From Myxococcales bacterium (GTDB taxonomy: Bacteria > Myxococcota_A > Polyangia > Polyangiales > Polyangiaceae): a stretch of 64,000 nt of DNA. The DNA lies in contig CAHJWM010000003.1 of NCBI GenBank assembly GCA_903642325.1, forward strand, positions 105,713-169,712, given 5' to 3'. Position 1 is the stretch's first letter, and each line of letters starts with the position of its first letter. A model generated the notes under the pieces. It was not told the DNA's origin and made no database searches. It saw nothing but the letters and a program-made list of their open reading frames with translations. Made by a program: the position numbers and the translations under genes. Below, in pieces: positions 18,173-26,363 of the stretch.

Positions 18173-18808
18173 TCACTTTTTGACTTCTAAAAGGTTATCC
18201 ACTTGGCCGGCGCCGGCTGCGCTCTTTGCGGCGGCTTCGATCGCGCTGCGCTCGGCGTCGGTTTTTACCGGCCCGCGAAGAGTGACCTTGCCGTTGACGG
18301 TGATGATCTTGACGTTCTTCGCGCCAAACGAGAGCGAGCCGTCGCGCATGAGGGCTTGCCGGATTTGCTGGGTGATTTTGAGGTCACTCGTGCCTTCCCC
18401 TTGATCCATCGGGGTCAGGTTTTTGCCGCCCTTGTCGCGTGCATTCACGCGCGTATTGTCGGGCGCGTTCGTGGGCGGCGTTTGCGCGGGCATGGCCGCC
18501 GCGTTGCTTGCGGTCATGTCCGGCGCGGTGTTTGTGGCGCTCGGCGGCGTCATCGCGCTCGCCTGGGCCCCCGCGGGGTTTGCCGTGCTCGGCGCCGTTG
18601 CGTGATGGGCCGCGACACCGGCGTTCGCGCCATTGACATCACTCGCAGCGGACGCGCTTCCGTCGTTCGAGGCGGGCGCGAAGTTTGCGCTGCTGGACGG
18701 AGTGCTGGACGCTTCGTCAATGGACGCGGCCGAGGCCGCTGGCGGAGGGCTATTCGACGAGCAGGCCGCAGCCAGCGCGCCAATCGCAAAAATTTCCAGG
18801 TACTTCAT
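18173..18808 (-). CDS. BON-domain lipoprotein
   Basis: A 211-aa exported protein. It begins with a short lipoprotein signal (ALAAACSS, Cys about 16), followed by a low-complexity Ala/Ser/Pro/Asn linker of about 110 residues. The C-terminal about 75 residues form a BON domain (SDLKITQQIRQALMRDGSLS, VKIITVNGKVTLRGPVKTDAE, AGQVDNLLEVKK), which in OsmY-type proteins binds phospholipid and protects the envelope under osmotic stress. The ATG at 18808 is preceded only by a weak purine stretch. First gene of a pair with the glycine-zipper protein. Confidence 0.85.
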   Translation of the reverse strand: MKYLEIFAIGALAAACSSNSPPPAASAASIDEASSTPSSSANFAPASNDGSASAASDVNGANAGVAAHHATAPSTANPAGAQASAMTPPSATNTAPDMTASNAAAMPAQTPPTNAPDNTRVNARDKGGKNLTPMDQGEGTSDLKITQQIRQALMRDGSLSFGAKNVKIITVNGKVTLRGPVKTDAERSAIEAAAKSAAGAGQVDNLLEVKK

Positions 18809-19259
18809 ATATGCTTTCTGCAGCGTGCGTCTGCCCCGCTGCGCTCGACCCGACATCGGCTCGATTCGTCCGTTCGCCGCCGCATGAGCAATAAGCGGAC
18901 CAGGAGTGGGCATGCTTCGCCGGGCCCGCCGCGAGCCTGCTAAAGAGCAACCTTTGGCCCCAGAACCCGGGCCAAACACCCCACTTCGATGGACTGCGGC
19001 CGGTCGGATTGCCAATCACGGCCGGCGCCGAGGGACGTTATCGCGCGCCGTGCAGCGACGGTATGAGGCGTGATGCCTCACAGGCGGTCTGATTCGCTAT
19101 CTGGGAATCGGCGTAATTGCGAATCATGCGCCGCGAACGGCTGGCCGCTCTCGAGATGCTTCGTCGTCCGCTCCGCAGGCGTCCCGTGTTCGGCAAGCAT
19201 GCGACCATTCACCTCATGTTCAAGTGATGAACATAACGGCTACGAGCTCGCTCGGACCA
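18809..19259. other. Divergent intergenic region
   Basis: About 450 nt between the BON lipoprotein gene and the YtkA-like gene. I see no convincing ORF, repeat array or RNA. Promoters for both directions must lie here; none stands out well enough to call. Confidence 0.4.
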
Positions 19260-19694
19260 ATGAGCAATGCGCCTCCGACGCGGACCTTCGTGGCTGCTGT
19301 GGCTTTGATGATGAGCGCTTGCGCGGGCGGCGCGCCCGCCTCGGGCGATACCTATCCGTCGCAGAGCCTGCTCGAGCTGATGAGCGACTCCGGTAGACAG
19401 CGAGTGGCGGTGCGTACGGCGCCCGACCAACCCCCGACGCGTGGCGTCGTATCGATGCAGTTGACGATCGTGAATGCGGAGACGGATGCGCCGGAAGGCG
19501 GTCTCGACTTGAAGGTAGTGCCTTGGATGCCGGCGATGGGCCACGGCACCTCGGTAAAACCCACCGTCGTCGAAACGCAGACTGGGGTTTACGAGCTCGA
19601 AAATTTGGTGCTGTTCATGCCCGGAACCTGGCAGATCCTCACGCACTGGTCCGACCCCTCCGAGCATGTCACGCCGACGCTCAGCATTCGCTGA
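19260..19694 (+). CDS. YtkA-like domain lipoprotein
   Basis: About 144 aa with a lipoprotein signal (ALMMSAC). The mature part is an immunoglobulin-like YtkA/FixH-type domain with the diagnostic pattern PWMPAMGHGTSVKP, followed by YELENLVLFMPGTWQIL. Such domains are found near copper-handling and respiratory proteins and are rich in Met/His. Start choice is unsure: ATG at 19260 gives the best signal peptide, with 19224 (GTG) and 19227 (ATG) upstream in frame. Its end overlaps the next gene by 29 nt. Confidence 0.75.
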   Translation: MSNAPPTRTFVAAVALMMSACAGGAPASGDTYPSQSLLELMSDSGRQRVAVRTAPDQPPTRGVVSMQLTIVNAETDAPEGGLDLKVVPWMPAMGHGTSVKPTVVETQTGVYELENLVLFMPGTWQILTHWSDPSEHVTPTLSIR

Positions 19695-20604
19695 AGGGTG
19701 CGCGGCGTTCGCGCTCTTCCTGAGCTGGCACAGCCTCGCGCGCGGGCAAGCGTGCTGCGCAGGAACGGGAACGGTGACGCCGGGGCGATTGGGTTTGCAC
19801 GAAGTGGCTTTGGTCGGCGTGCAGCTGAAGGGCGCGACCGAGCTGGGCTCGTTCGATGCGAAAGGCCGTTACGCAAGCACGCCCGCCGGCGCCGCCGAGC
19901 TCGACTTGGAAGAAGACGCACTCGTGGCCCTTCGCATGTTCGAGCGAGCTCAGCTGGCATTACTACTACCGATGCTCGAGACGCGCCGCGCCAGTCACGG
20001 CCTTTCAGAGCTAGGAGGTGGGGTCGGCGACCTCAATCTCAGCCTTCGCTACGACTTCACGCTCGCTGGCGCGTCGCGCGTGATGCCCGGCGTGGCGCTA
20101 CTGGCCGGGATCACCTTTCCAACTGGTACGCCGTCGGATGCTGGCAATCTTCGGCCGCTCGCCACGGATGCGACTGGTATCGGCGCCTGGCAAGCGAGCG
20201 TGGGCTTGGCCTTGGAGCAGGCGATTGGGCCCTGGCTTTTGAACGCGACGGGCATCGTGGCGGCGCGCACCGCACGCACGGTGACGGCATCTGAAACCAG
20301 TGTCCATGAGCGGCTGGCCCGTCAGTGGACTGCGCTTGCGTCCGTGGCTTACGTGTTCCCCAGCGAATGCGCTTTAGCGGCGAGCGCGGCCTACGCGGTC
20401 GAAGGCAACGCAACCATAGATCAGGAAGAAGCAGCAGGCTCGAATCATCGCCTGACGACCCTGACCGTGTCCGGCTCGCTCCCCCTTTCGGACGCCTGGC
20501 GCTTGCAGAGTGCCCTCTTTGCAACCCCGCCGCTGTCGCGGCTCGCCGTAAACCAGACGGCGCTGGCCGGCGTTCTCGTCACGCTCGTGCATGCATGGCT
20601 TTGA
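19666..20604 (+). CDS. Putative outer-membrane beta-barrel protein
   Basis: A 312-aa protein with an N-terminal signal sequence (FALFLSWHSLARG, then QACCAG). The body is a succession of amphipathic beta strands with a barrel-like rhythm (GVGDLNLSLRYDF, RVMPGVALLAGITFPTGTPSD, ASVGLALEQAIGPWLLNATG), resembling the MetA/transporter group of outer-membrane proteins. The first ATG overlaps the YtkA-like gene by 29 nt, and its stop overlaps the next gene by 10 nt, so the three are translated from one message. A metal or small-molecule efflux role is an inference from neighbours. Confidence 0.75.
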   Translation: MSRRRSAFAEGCAAFALFLSWHSLARGQACCAGTGTVTPGRLGLHEVALVGVQLKGATELGSFDAKGRYASTPAGAAELDLEEDALVALRMFERAQLALLLPMLETRRASHGLSELGGGVGDLNLSLRYDFTLAGASRVMPGVALLAGITFPTGTPSDAGNLRPLATDATGIGAWQASVGLALEQAIGPWLLNATGIVAARTARTVTASETSVHERLARQWTALASVAYVFPSECALAASAAYAVEGNATIDQEEAAGSNHRLTTLTVSGSLPLSDAWRLQSALFATPPLSRLAVNQTALAGVLVTLVHAWL

Positions 20605-21155
20605 AGTGGCGGCGCGGCGCGCTCATTCTGGCGGTGGCGGCCTGCAGCGCGGCGCATCATCCGACCGTCGTCGACATTCGCTTCCCGAGCACCGAGGGCG
20701 GCGCTCGCTCGCTGATCGACCCGGCCGCACGCCTCACCGTCGTCGAGTTTTTCTCCGCGCACTGCCCTTGCCAAGCCAAACACGACGAGCGGCTGCGTGG
20801 CCTGGCGGCTCGCTACCGAGCCCAGGGAGTGGCGTTCGTCGCGGTCGACTCGGAAGCAGACGCCACCCTCGCCCGCGACCGCCGCGAAGCGGTGCGTCGT
20901 CACTACCCTTATGGGATCCTCGTCGACCCCACAGGCAAAGCCGCCGCAGCCCTACGCGCCAATTACGCAACGTATTGCGTGCTCATCGACTCCTCGGGCG
21001 CGATCCTGTACCAGGGCGGGATCGACTCCGATCGCAACCGGTTGCACGCCGATGCCACCCCGTATCTGGCAGATGCGATCGCGGATGCGGTTTTCGGGCG
21101 TCCGATTCGCGTTCCGGTGGCGAAGTCGCTCGGCTGCTCGTTGATGCGAGAGTAG
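20595..21155 (+). CDS. Thioredoxin-fold redoxin (AhpC/TSA-like), exported
   Basis: A 186-aa protein with a short signal (LILAVAACSA, possible lipobox). The thioredoxin fold is clear: VVEFFSAHCPCQAKHDERL carries a C-P-C active site after the first strand, then RAQGVAFVAVDSEAD, YGILVDPTGKAAAAL and a cis-Pro-type region TYCVLIDSSGAILYQGGIDSD. The C-P-C spacing differs from the usual CxxC of thioredoxins. It may reduce or maintain cysteines or deliver a metal in the periplasm together with the two overlapping upstream gene products. Confidence 0.85.
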   Translation: MALKWRRGALILAVAACSAAHHPTVVDIRFPSTEGGARSLIDPAARLTVVEFFSAHCPCQAKHDERLRGLAARYRAQGVAFVAVDSEADATLARDRREAVRRHYPYGILVDPTGKAAAALRANYATYCVLIDSSGAILYQGGIDSDRNRLHADATPYLADAIADAVFGRPIRVPVAKSLGCSLMRE

Positions 21156-21204
21156 CGGTGGGCCGCGGGTCGAACGCCGCCCGCCGTTCGGGTAGGATGC
21201 CGGT

Positions 21205-22431
21205 GTGTTTCGAGAACCAGTGTCGTCATCAGGCAGCGCGTTCCGCTGGTCGCGGGAAGAACTAGTTTATCAGTTGACCATCGCCGCCGAGCTAGAGCAC
21301 GGCCTCGCGTGTATGTACATGTTCGCTGCGTTCTCTTTGAAAGCGGGCGAGGAAGAAGGGCTGGCGAGCGAGCACGTGCCGGTCGTGGGACGCTGGAAAA
21401 AAGCTATTTTGGGCGTTGCCGTCGAGGAGATGCTGCACCTTTCCCAAGTGGCCAATCTACTGAGCGCGATCGGTTGGGCGCCCCATATGCACCGGCCGAA
21501 CTTTCCCCAGCCTGCGGACGCCTATCCGTTCGCCATCCCGCTGCACTTGGCGCCTTTCTCACGCGGGACACTGGAGCAATTCGTACGCTTCGAATTACCC
21601 GAAGCAAGCGCATTACAGGAACCCATCGCAAACGTGGGCCCGCACGACGGCATCGAGCCCTTCGCGCCCGCCTTCACCACGATCGGAGGGCTTTACGCGC
21701 AAATCCGTGCGGGCTTCGAGCAATTACCCGAAGGCGACCTTTTCATTGGTCGCCCGCGCGCGCAGACGCAAGGCGCGCGAATTCATTTCCAGGAAGGGCT
21801 CGTCGAAGTGTGTGATCGAGCCTCCGCCCTGGCCGCGATCGAGATGATCGTGGCGCAAGGGGAAGCCGCCACCGACGAACATCCGGACGCCCACTTCCGC
21901 GTCTTCAAAGTGATCCTCGAAGAATTCGATTCATTGGCAATGCGAGGCGGCTTTGCACCGGCCCGAGCCGTCGAGGGAGACCCCATCGCCAGACAGCGTC
22001 TCGGCGCGGCGACCGGCAATGTGATCCGAAATCGGACGACCCACGCGGTAGCAGAGCTCGCCAATTTCGCATACGAGACGCTGGTGCTGGTCTTGCTTCG
22101 TTTGTTTTCGCATCTCGATGAGGATGACGACGACCGAGAGCTCCTTTCGCACACTGCTCTCCGGCTGATGACGCGCGTGATCAGTCCTCTGGGTGAGCTC
22201 CTCGCCCAGCTTCCGTTCGGCGAGGGGGGCGCGGGAAATGCGGGCATCAGTTTCGGATTGTCCCGCGAAGTGCAACTGTTGCCGATGCGAGACTGCGCGT
22301 TTTGCGTGATCGGCGAGCGTTTGCAGCATTTGAGCGAGCACGCGCTGGGCATCGGCGGGCTCGATCTCTCGGCAATCAGCGGACAATCCTCCGCTCTGGG
22401 TGCGCGCTTCTCTGCGCGTCTGCGAGATTGA
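21205..22431 (+). CDS. Ferritin-like protein of the VioB/iminophenylpyruvate dimer synthase type
   Basis: A 408-aa cytoplasmic protein. The N-terminal about 230 aa look like the ferritin-like domain named after the imine-dimer synthase of violacein and rebeccamycin pathways: helix 1 LTIAAELEHGLACMYMFAAF, then KAILGVAVEEMLHLSQVANLL, and later FRVFKVILEEFDS. These carry the Glu and Glu-x-x-His metal ligands. The C-terminal part is helical with a DEDDDD stretch. The start is a GTG with AGGA 7 nt upstream. No tryptophan-pigment genes (VioA, VioC-E like) lie nearby, so violacein-type chemistry is not supported here; substrate unknown. Confidence 0.8.
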   Translation: MFREPVSSSGSAFRWSREELVYQLTIAAELEHGLACMYMFAAFSLKAGEEEGLASEHVPVVGRWKKAILGVAVEEMLHLSQVANLLSAIGWAPHMHRPNFPQPADAYPFAIPLHLAPFSRGTLEQFVRFELPEASALQEPIANVGPHDGIEPFAPAFTTIGGLYAQIRAGFEQLPEGDLFIGRPRAQTQGARIHFQEGLVEVCDRASALAAIEMIVAQGEAATDEHPDAHFRVFKVILEEFDSLAMRGGFAPARAVEGDPIARQRLGAATGNVIRNRTTHAVAELANFAYETLVLVLLRLFSHLDEDDDDRELLSHTALRLMTRVISPLGELLAQLPFGEGGAGNAGISFGLSREVQLLPMRDCAFCVIGERLQHLSEHALGIGGLDLSAISGQSSALGARFSARLRD

Positions 22432-22564
22432 GCCGTAGCGCTTCGAGGGCGGCTGAGCTCTCCGAAACAGGGCGGTTGCTCTTGGGGCTGCGGAAGGAGC
22501 GCCGACGGTTGTCAGAGCCTTGACAATCCGCAGGCGGCAGAGCAGCGTGAGGCTTCAAGCGTGA

Positions 22565-22620
22565 TGGCGGTGGAGTCCGCCGATACCCGTTGCCCCTAGC
22601 GGTAGCCAATGACTCCTACG
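22565..22620 (+). promoter_or_regulatory. Fluoride riboswitch (crcB motif)
   Basis: The sequence fits the crcB-motif fold. Stem P1 is GGCGG (22566-22570) with CCGCC (22577-22581), whose loop supplies GGAGTC (22572-22577). A second helix lies around GCC...GGTAGC (22592-22606). The conserved 3' element AATGACTCCTAC (22608-22619) contains GACTCC, which pairs with the loop GGAGTC to form the pseudoknot. This mirrors the known Thermotoga aptamer (loop GAGGCC with GGCCTC before TAC). It lies about 145 nt upstream of a CLC gene with CLC-F motifs, the classic partner of this RNA. The RNA should sense fluoride and switch the exporter on. Confidence 0.85.
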
Positions 22621-22635
22621 GAAGTGCTGTAATGG

Positions 22636-22664
22636 CGCCGTAGGATTCCCATGAATCCTCGGCG
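22636..22664 (+). promoter_or_regulatory. Bulged 12-bp hairpin after the riboswitch
   Basis: CGCCG-T-AGGATTC (22636-22648), loop CCAT, GAATCCTCGGCG (22653-22664): twelve pairs with one bulged T at 22641. It lies 16 nt after the aptamer. It could be part of the expression platform, but no U tract follows, so a plain intrinsic terminator is unlikely. Confidence 0.5.
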
Positions 22665-22763
22665 TCGAAAGACAAAGAGGTCGCTCATGATGATCGTCGA
22701 AGAGCGTGTAGTCCCGCGGGCACGGTCGAGGCCAGTGCACGTTGCCCTTACGGAAGCCAGCTC

Positions 22764-24056
22764 ATGAGGCAGCGCGCCGGAGCGCTGGCTCAATGGGTCG
22801 GTCTCGGCGTTGCTGTCGGCATCGCCGCTGGCGCTGCCTCGGCGGTGTTCCTGAGGACGCTCGAGAGCGCGACCAAGTTTCGGCAGGCCCACGAGGCAAT
22901 CGTGTATTGCTTGCCGGTCGCCGGGTTGGTGATTGGCTTCATCTATGACCATTGGGGCAAACCGATAAGGGGCGGTAACAATCTGGTTCTCGATACGATC
23001 TACGAGAACACCCCTCAGCTCCCATTGCGCATGACGCCGATGGTGTTCGTGGGGACAGTGCTCACCCACTTGTTTGGCGGCAGCGCTGGTCGGGAGGGCA
23101 CCGCCGTGCAGATGGGCGCGAGTCTCGCCGATTGGATTTCGCATAGCCTGCGCGTCAACGCAGAAACACGCCGCCAGCTGTTAGCGGCGGGCGTTGCGGG
23201 AGGCTTCGGCTCTGTCTTCGGAACGCCGATCGCCGGCACGCTCTTCGGGCTCGAGGTCGTCTGTGTCGGAAAGCTCGAGTACGACGCTCTTGCTCCGGCG
23301 CTCGTTGCGTCACTCGTCGGTGACTACGTGACGCGCCACCTTGGCGTCGTTCACACCGCGTATCCGAGGTTATCTCCCTTAGAGCTCACGCCGCTCGTGC
23401 TGGGAAAGCTCGGGTTGATGGGTGTCGGTATGGCCTTCGCGACGATGGCGTTCGTCGAGCTCACTCACCGCCTCAAACATTTGCTCGAGCAGAAGTTGCA
23501 ACGGTCGGCCATTCGAATGTTCGTTGGTGGAGTAGCGGTCGTGGTCATGTGGAAGTTGATCGGTACGAGCGATTACCTAGGCTTGGGCATACCGATGATC
23601 GCGCGCGCGTTTTCAGACCCAAGCCTGCCCGCCTACGCGTTCGCGGCTAAAATCTTGTTCACTGCGGTCACCCTCGCCAGCGGCTTCCTTGGCGGCGAAG
23701 TTACCCCCTTGTTCTTCGTCGGGGCCACCTTGGGTAGCGTTCTCGCGCGAATCCTCGGGTTGCCGATCGAGATCGGCGCGGGTGTGGGCATCGCTGCCGT
23801 TTTCGGCTCGGCGTCAAACACGCCGTTGGCATTATCGATTATGGCCGTCGAATTACTCGGAGCGTCCATTTTCCCGCATGTCGTCATCGTCTGCGTCGTC
23901 GCTTACTTGCTCTCCGGGCATCGCAGCATTTACCCAGCGCAACGCATCCTGCGCCGCAAGCAGGGAGGCGGCATCTTCGATAGAGCGGTCCCCTTGCGCG
24001 ATTTCCGCGAATCGCTTGTCCCGCCGCGATCACCGCCGGCGGATCGGCAGGCATGA
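22764..24056 (+). CDS. CLC-type fluoride/proton antiporter (CLC-F)
   Basis: A 430-aa polytopic membrane protein of the CLC family, predicted to expel fluoride in exchange for protons. The Ser-containing GSGIP filter motif of chloride transporters is replaced by RGGNNLVLD (residues 69-77), the gating glutamate is Glu111 in GREGT (109-113), and the GKFAP-equivalent reads GGEVTPLFFVGA (310-321). These are the CLC-F hallmarks. A C-terminal tail without CBS domains follows. The start ATG has GGAAG about 7 nt upstream. The fluoride riboswitch upstream independently supports the substrate assignment. Confidence 0.9.
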   Translation: MRQRAGALAQWVGLGVAVGIAAGAASAVFLRTLESATKFRQAHEAIVYCLPVAGLVIGFIYDHWGKPIRGGNNLVLDTIYENTPQLPLRMTPMVFVGTVLTHLFGGSAGREGTAVQMGASLADWISHSLRVNAETRRQLLAAGVAGGFGSVFGTPIAGTLFGLEVVCVGKLEYDALAPALVASLVGDYVTRHLGVVHTAYPRLSPLELTPLVLGKLGLMGVGMAFATMAFVELTHRLKHLLEQKLQRSAIRMFVGGVAVVVMWKLIGTSDYLGLGIPMIARAFSDPSLPAYAFAAKILFTAVTLASGFLGGEVTPLFFVGATLGSVLARILGLPIEIGAGVGIAAVFGSASNTPLALSIMAVELLGASIFPHVVIVCVVAYLLSGHRSIYPAQRILRRKQGGGIFDRAVPLRDFRESLVPPRSPPADRQA

Positions 24057-24139
24057 CCTTTGCTTCGGTCGGCATCCGCTGGTGCACGCTTTCTGCGCCC
24101 GGCTGGGCCGAATGAAGTCATGGTGCTACCGCAACGCAC

Positions 24140-25159
24140 TCAGAAAACCCCGGACAAGTCCAGCATGCCACCGTGCGCTCCGTCCTGGGTTACTGGCGCA
24201 AAGCCGACCCATACACGGCGCTGCTTGATGTCCTCGGTGCGGTGCAGGTGCGGAACCAGCACGCCGATGCCCGCACCGGCGATGCTGCCGGCAATGACGT
24301 CGGTCGGGAAGTGGCGACCGGCGCGGACTCGCTCGATGGATACGAAGGTGGTGAGGGCCGCGCCCGCGGCGAGCGTGATCCAGGGCCGCGCGGTGTGCGG
24401 CGAGCGCGAGAACGCGAGATACGTGGCGGTGGCGGACACGGTTGCCGTGATCGCGGAGTGACCGGAAAAGAATGACAGCGCACTATCGGTGCTGTTGTTC
24501 GCGTAGTTCTGATCGTTCTTGTGCGCAGCCGCTTCAATGTACGCGATCGGGCGCGGACGACGGACTGCCATCTTAACGATGTTGGTCATGGCCATGGTGA
24601 ACGACAGCGACTCGGCGTACATGAAGGCGTCGGCTAGGCCCGTTTGCACGCTTTTCTCGCGCACCCCGCTCAGTACCGGGTCGATGAATGCGAAGGCCAC
24701 CGCAGCCCCCAACCCAATCGTCGAGTAGCCGCCCGCTTTCGAGTCGGGCGTGCGCCGGGCGGCGCCCCGGTCGATCCAGATCAAGCTCGAGCTATCGAAG
24801 TTTTGCGGTACCTGCTGCGGCCTGATCTCACCGGTTGAGTTGATCAGCTCGAGGGTACCGGCAAAGCCAAGCGACACCGCGATCATCGCGCTGTCTGCGA
24901 ACGGGTCGATATCGAACGTGCTTCGGCCCGGCATAACGGCCTCGGCCGCCTCGGGCTCGATCGAGCTTTTGCGCTCGTGAGACGTGGTCGGCACCACTTC
25001 TTGGCTCGATGCGACGGTCGTGGCGGACGACGTGCTTGGCGCGGTGGTCGAGGCCGCTGGGCTTGGATCGGCGACGGCGGACGTAACCACGAAATTAGAA
25101 AAAAGGACCAAAGCCAGCGCGGAAGCGCCGGGACCGAGTATCGCCATCGCTCGGAACAT
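24140..25159 (-). CDS. PAP2 superfamily phosphatase, exported
   Basis: A 339-aa protein of the type 2 phosphatidic acid phosphatase/acid phosphatase superfamily. It has an N-terminal signal sequence (ALALVLFSNFVVTSAVA), then a Ser/Thr/Ala-rich linker. The three catalytic motifs are present: KMAVRRPRP, SFFSGHSA and RVRAGRHFPTDV. The central and C-terminal parts contain several hydrophobic helices. It probably dephosphorylates a lipid phosphate at the envelope. A second ATG at 25147 is an alternative start. It is convergent with the CLC-F gene and divergent from the next gene. Confidence 0.88.
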   Translation of the reverse strand: MFRAMAILGPGASALALVLFSNFVVTSAVADPSPAASTTAPSTSSATTVASSQEVVPTTSHERKSSIEPEAAEAVMPGRSTFDIDPFADSAMIAVSLGFAGTLELINSTGEIRPQQVPQNFDSSSLIWIDRGAARRTPDSKAGGYSTIGLGAAVAFAFIDPVLSGVREKSVQTGLADAFMYAESLSFTMAMTNIVKMAVRRPRPIAYIEAAAHKNDQNYANNSTDSALSFFSGHSAITATVSATATYLAFSRSPHTARPWITLAAGAALTTFVSIERVRAGRHFPTDVIAGSIAGAGIGVLVPHLHRTEDIKQRRVWVGFAPVTQDGAHGGMLDLSGVF

Positions 25160-25409
25160 GTCTGGCCGAATAACGCTGTGTCAACACCCGTCCTCCGATG
25201 CAACGGCCTGACCGATTTTAGGGCTGTTCGCGTTCTCGTCGCTAATTTTCACAGAGCTCGATGAAGCGAAGCAAGCATCCGGAGAACCAACGTACGACGA
25301 CGTGGGTACCAACCGAGGCAACGCGGACGACGTGCTTTACCCCCGTAAACGAAGCGGAGCCGGTGCTGGCCACCGCGCTTTTCGTTTGAAGGAAGCCGTC
25401 CGCTCGGAG

Positions 25410-26363
25410 ATGGTACAGCGCGTGCCCTCGCTGTCTCGATGCTCCGCCGCACTCGTGCTCGCTCTGGGCGGTGCTTTGCCGGTTTCGGTTGCACGGGCAG
25501 CCGCGCCGCAATCCTGCTTGGCGCCGCAGCTCGACATTTCCCTGCCGCCCGGAGCTGAGTGGCAGACAGCCTCCAGCGCGCTCAGTAAGCATGTGCACGG
25601 TCTGAGCGATTTAGATCGCTGCGCGCGGGTCTCCGTGCGTCCAGATGGTAGCGGCGTGCTGCTGAAGATAACCGCGAGTGATGGTCGAATCGCCAACCGG
25701 CGGGTCGATAGCGTGGCAGACTTGCTCCGTGCCGCTGAGGCGTTACTGGTACTGCCGCCTCCAGAAAGACCGCCTATTGCCGCGGTGCCGCTCACTGCGT
25801 CGGCGCAAGAGTTTCCACCACCGGAACCGCCACGTGTCAGCGCCAGTCAGTCAATTCGGCTGGAGCTTGGTATTGGCGGGGCGCTGCGCGTTGGCGGGGG
25901 TCCCGTGTACGCTGGCGGCGGCTTGGCGGGGTTCGCGGACTTCTCGTTCGAGCGCTGGCTGCTCGTGGTGACCGCCCGCCTCGACATCGCCGACGCTTTC
26001 TTGAATCAACCAACCCCCATGGATTTCATGATGGAGTCGAGCGCCATTGGCGCCAGCGTAGGTCGGCGCGCCCGAGTGGGAAGGGTCAATGTGGACGCGC
26101 TCCTCGGACCGTGCGTAGTCATCGAAACTCAAAGTGCAGACGACGGTAATCGCGAGGTCAGTGGTGCAGCCGCGGACTTCCGGCTGGCACTGGCGTTCCG
26201 CGTATCCGGTCCTCGCTCGTCCGCGCTCCGTCCCTTCGTGAGCGCGGACTTCGATGCCTCGGCCGAAAGGCTGCGCACGCGAAAGCAGCTGGACGAAGCG
26301 CTGCCGCGGTTACCTTGGTGGAGCAGCGGAGTGGCGGTCGGCGTGATGTGGGGAGCGCGGTGA
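25410..26363 (+). CDS. Exported barrel-like protein upstream of an ECF sigma gene
   Basis: About 317 aa with a signal peptide (SAALVLALGGALPVSVARA). Residues about 25-115 resemble a small alpha/beta domain (ISLPPGAEWQTASSAL, LLRAAEALLVLPPP); the rest alternates beta strands (LELGIGGALRVGGGPVY, GFADFSFERWLLVVTARLD) as in an outer-membrane barrel. Its stop overlaps the GTG of the sigma gene by 4 nt. ATG 25410 and GTG 25422 are both possible starts. In myxobacterial genomes such a gene often sits beside ECF sigma/FecR pairs; its role is not established. Confidence 0.75.
   Translation: MVQRVPSLSRCSAALVLALGGALPVSVARAAAPQSCLAPQLDISLPPGAEWQTASSALSKHVHGLSDLDRCARVSVRPDGSGVLLKITASDGRIANRRVDSVADLLRAAEALLVLPPPERPPIAAVPLTASAQEFPPPEPPRVSASQSIRLELGIGGALRVGGGPVYAGGGLAGFADFSFERWLLVVTARLDIADAFLNQPTPMDFMMESSAIGASVGRRARVGRVNVDALLGPCVVIETQSADDGNREVSGAAADFRLALAFRVSGPRSSALRPFVSADFDASAERLRTRKQLDEALPRLPWWSSGVAVGVMWGAR

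Larger units (their letters stand above)
22432..22763 (+). other. Leader region of the CLC-F gene
   Basis: About 330 nt without a coding gene. It holds the fluoride riboswitch (22565-22620) and a strong bulged hairpin (22636-22664), both annotated separately. The first about 130 nt presumably carry the promoter, which I cannot place. Confidence 0.6.

Noticed and set aside
21205..24056. Violacein or rebeccamycin pigment cluster
   Set aside because: Only the VioB-like gene is present; the next gene is a fluoride transporter with its own riboswitch.
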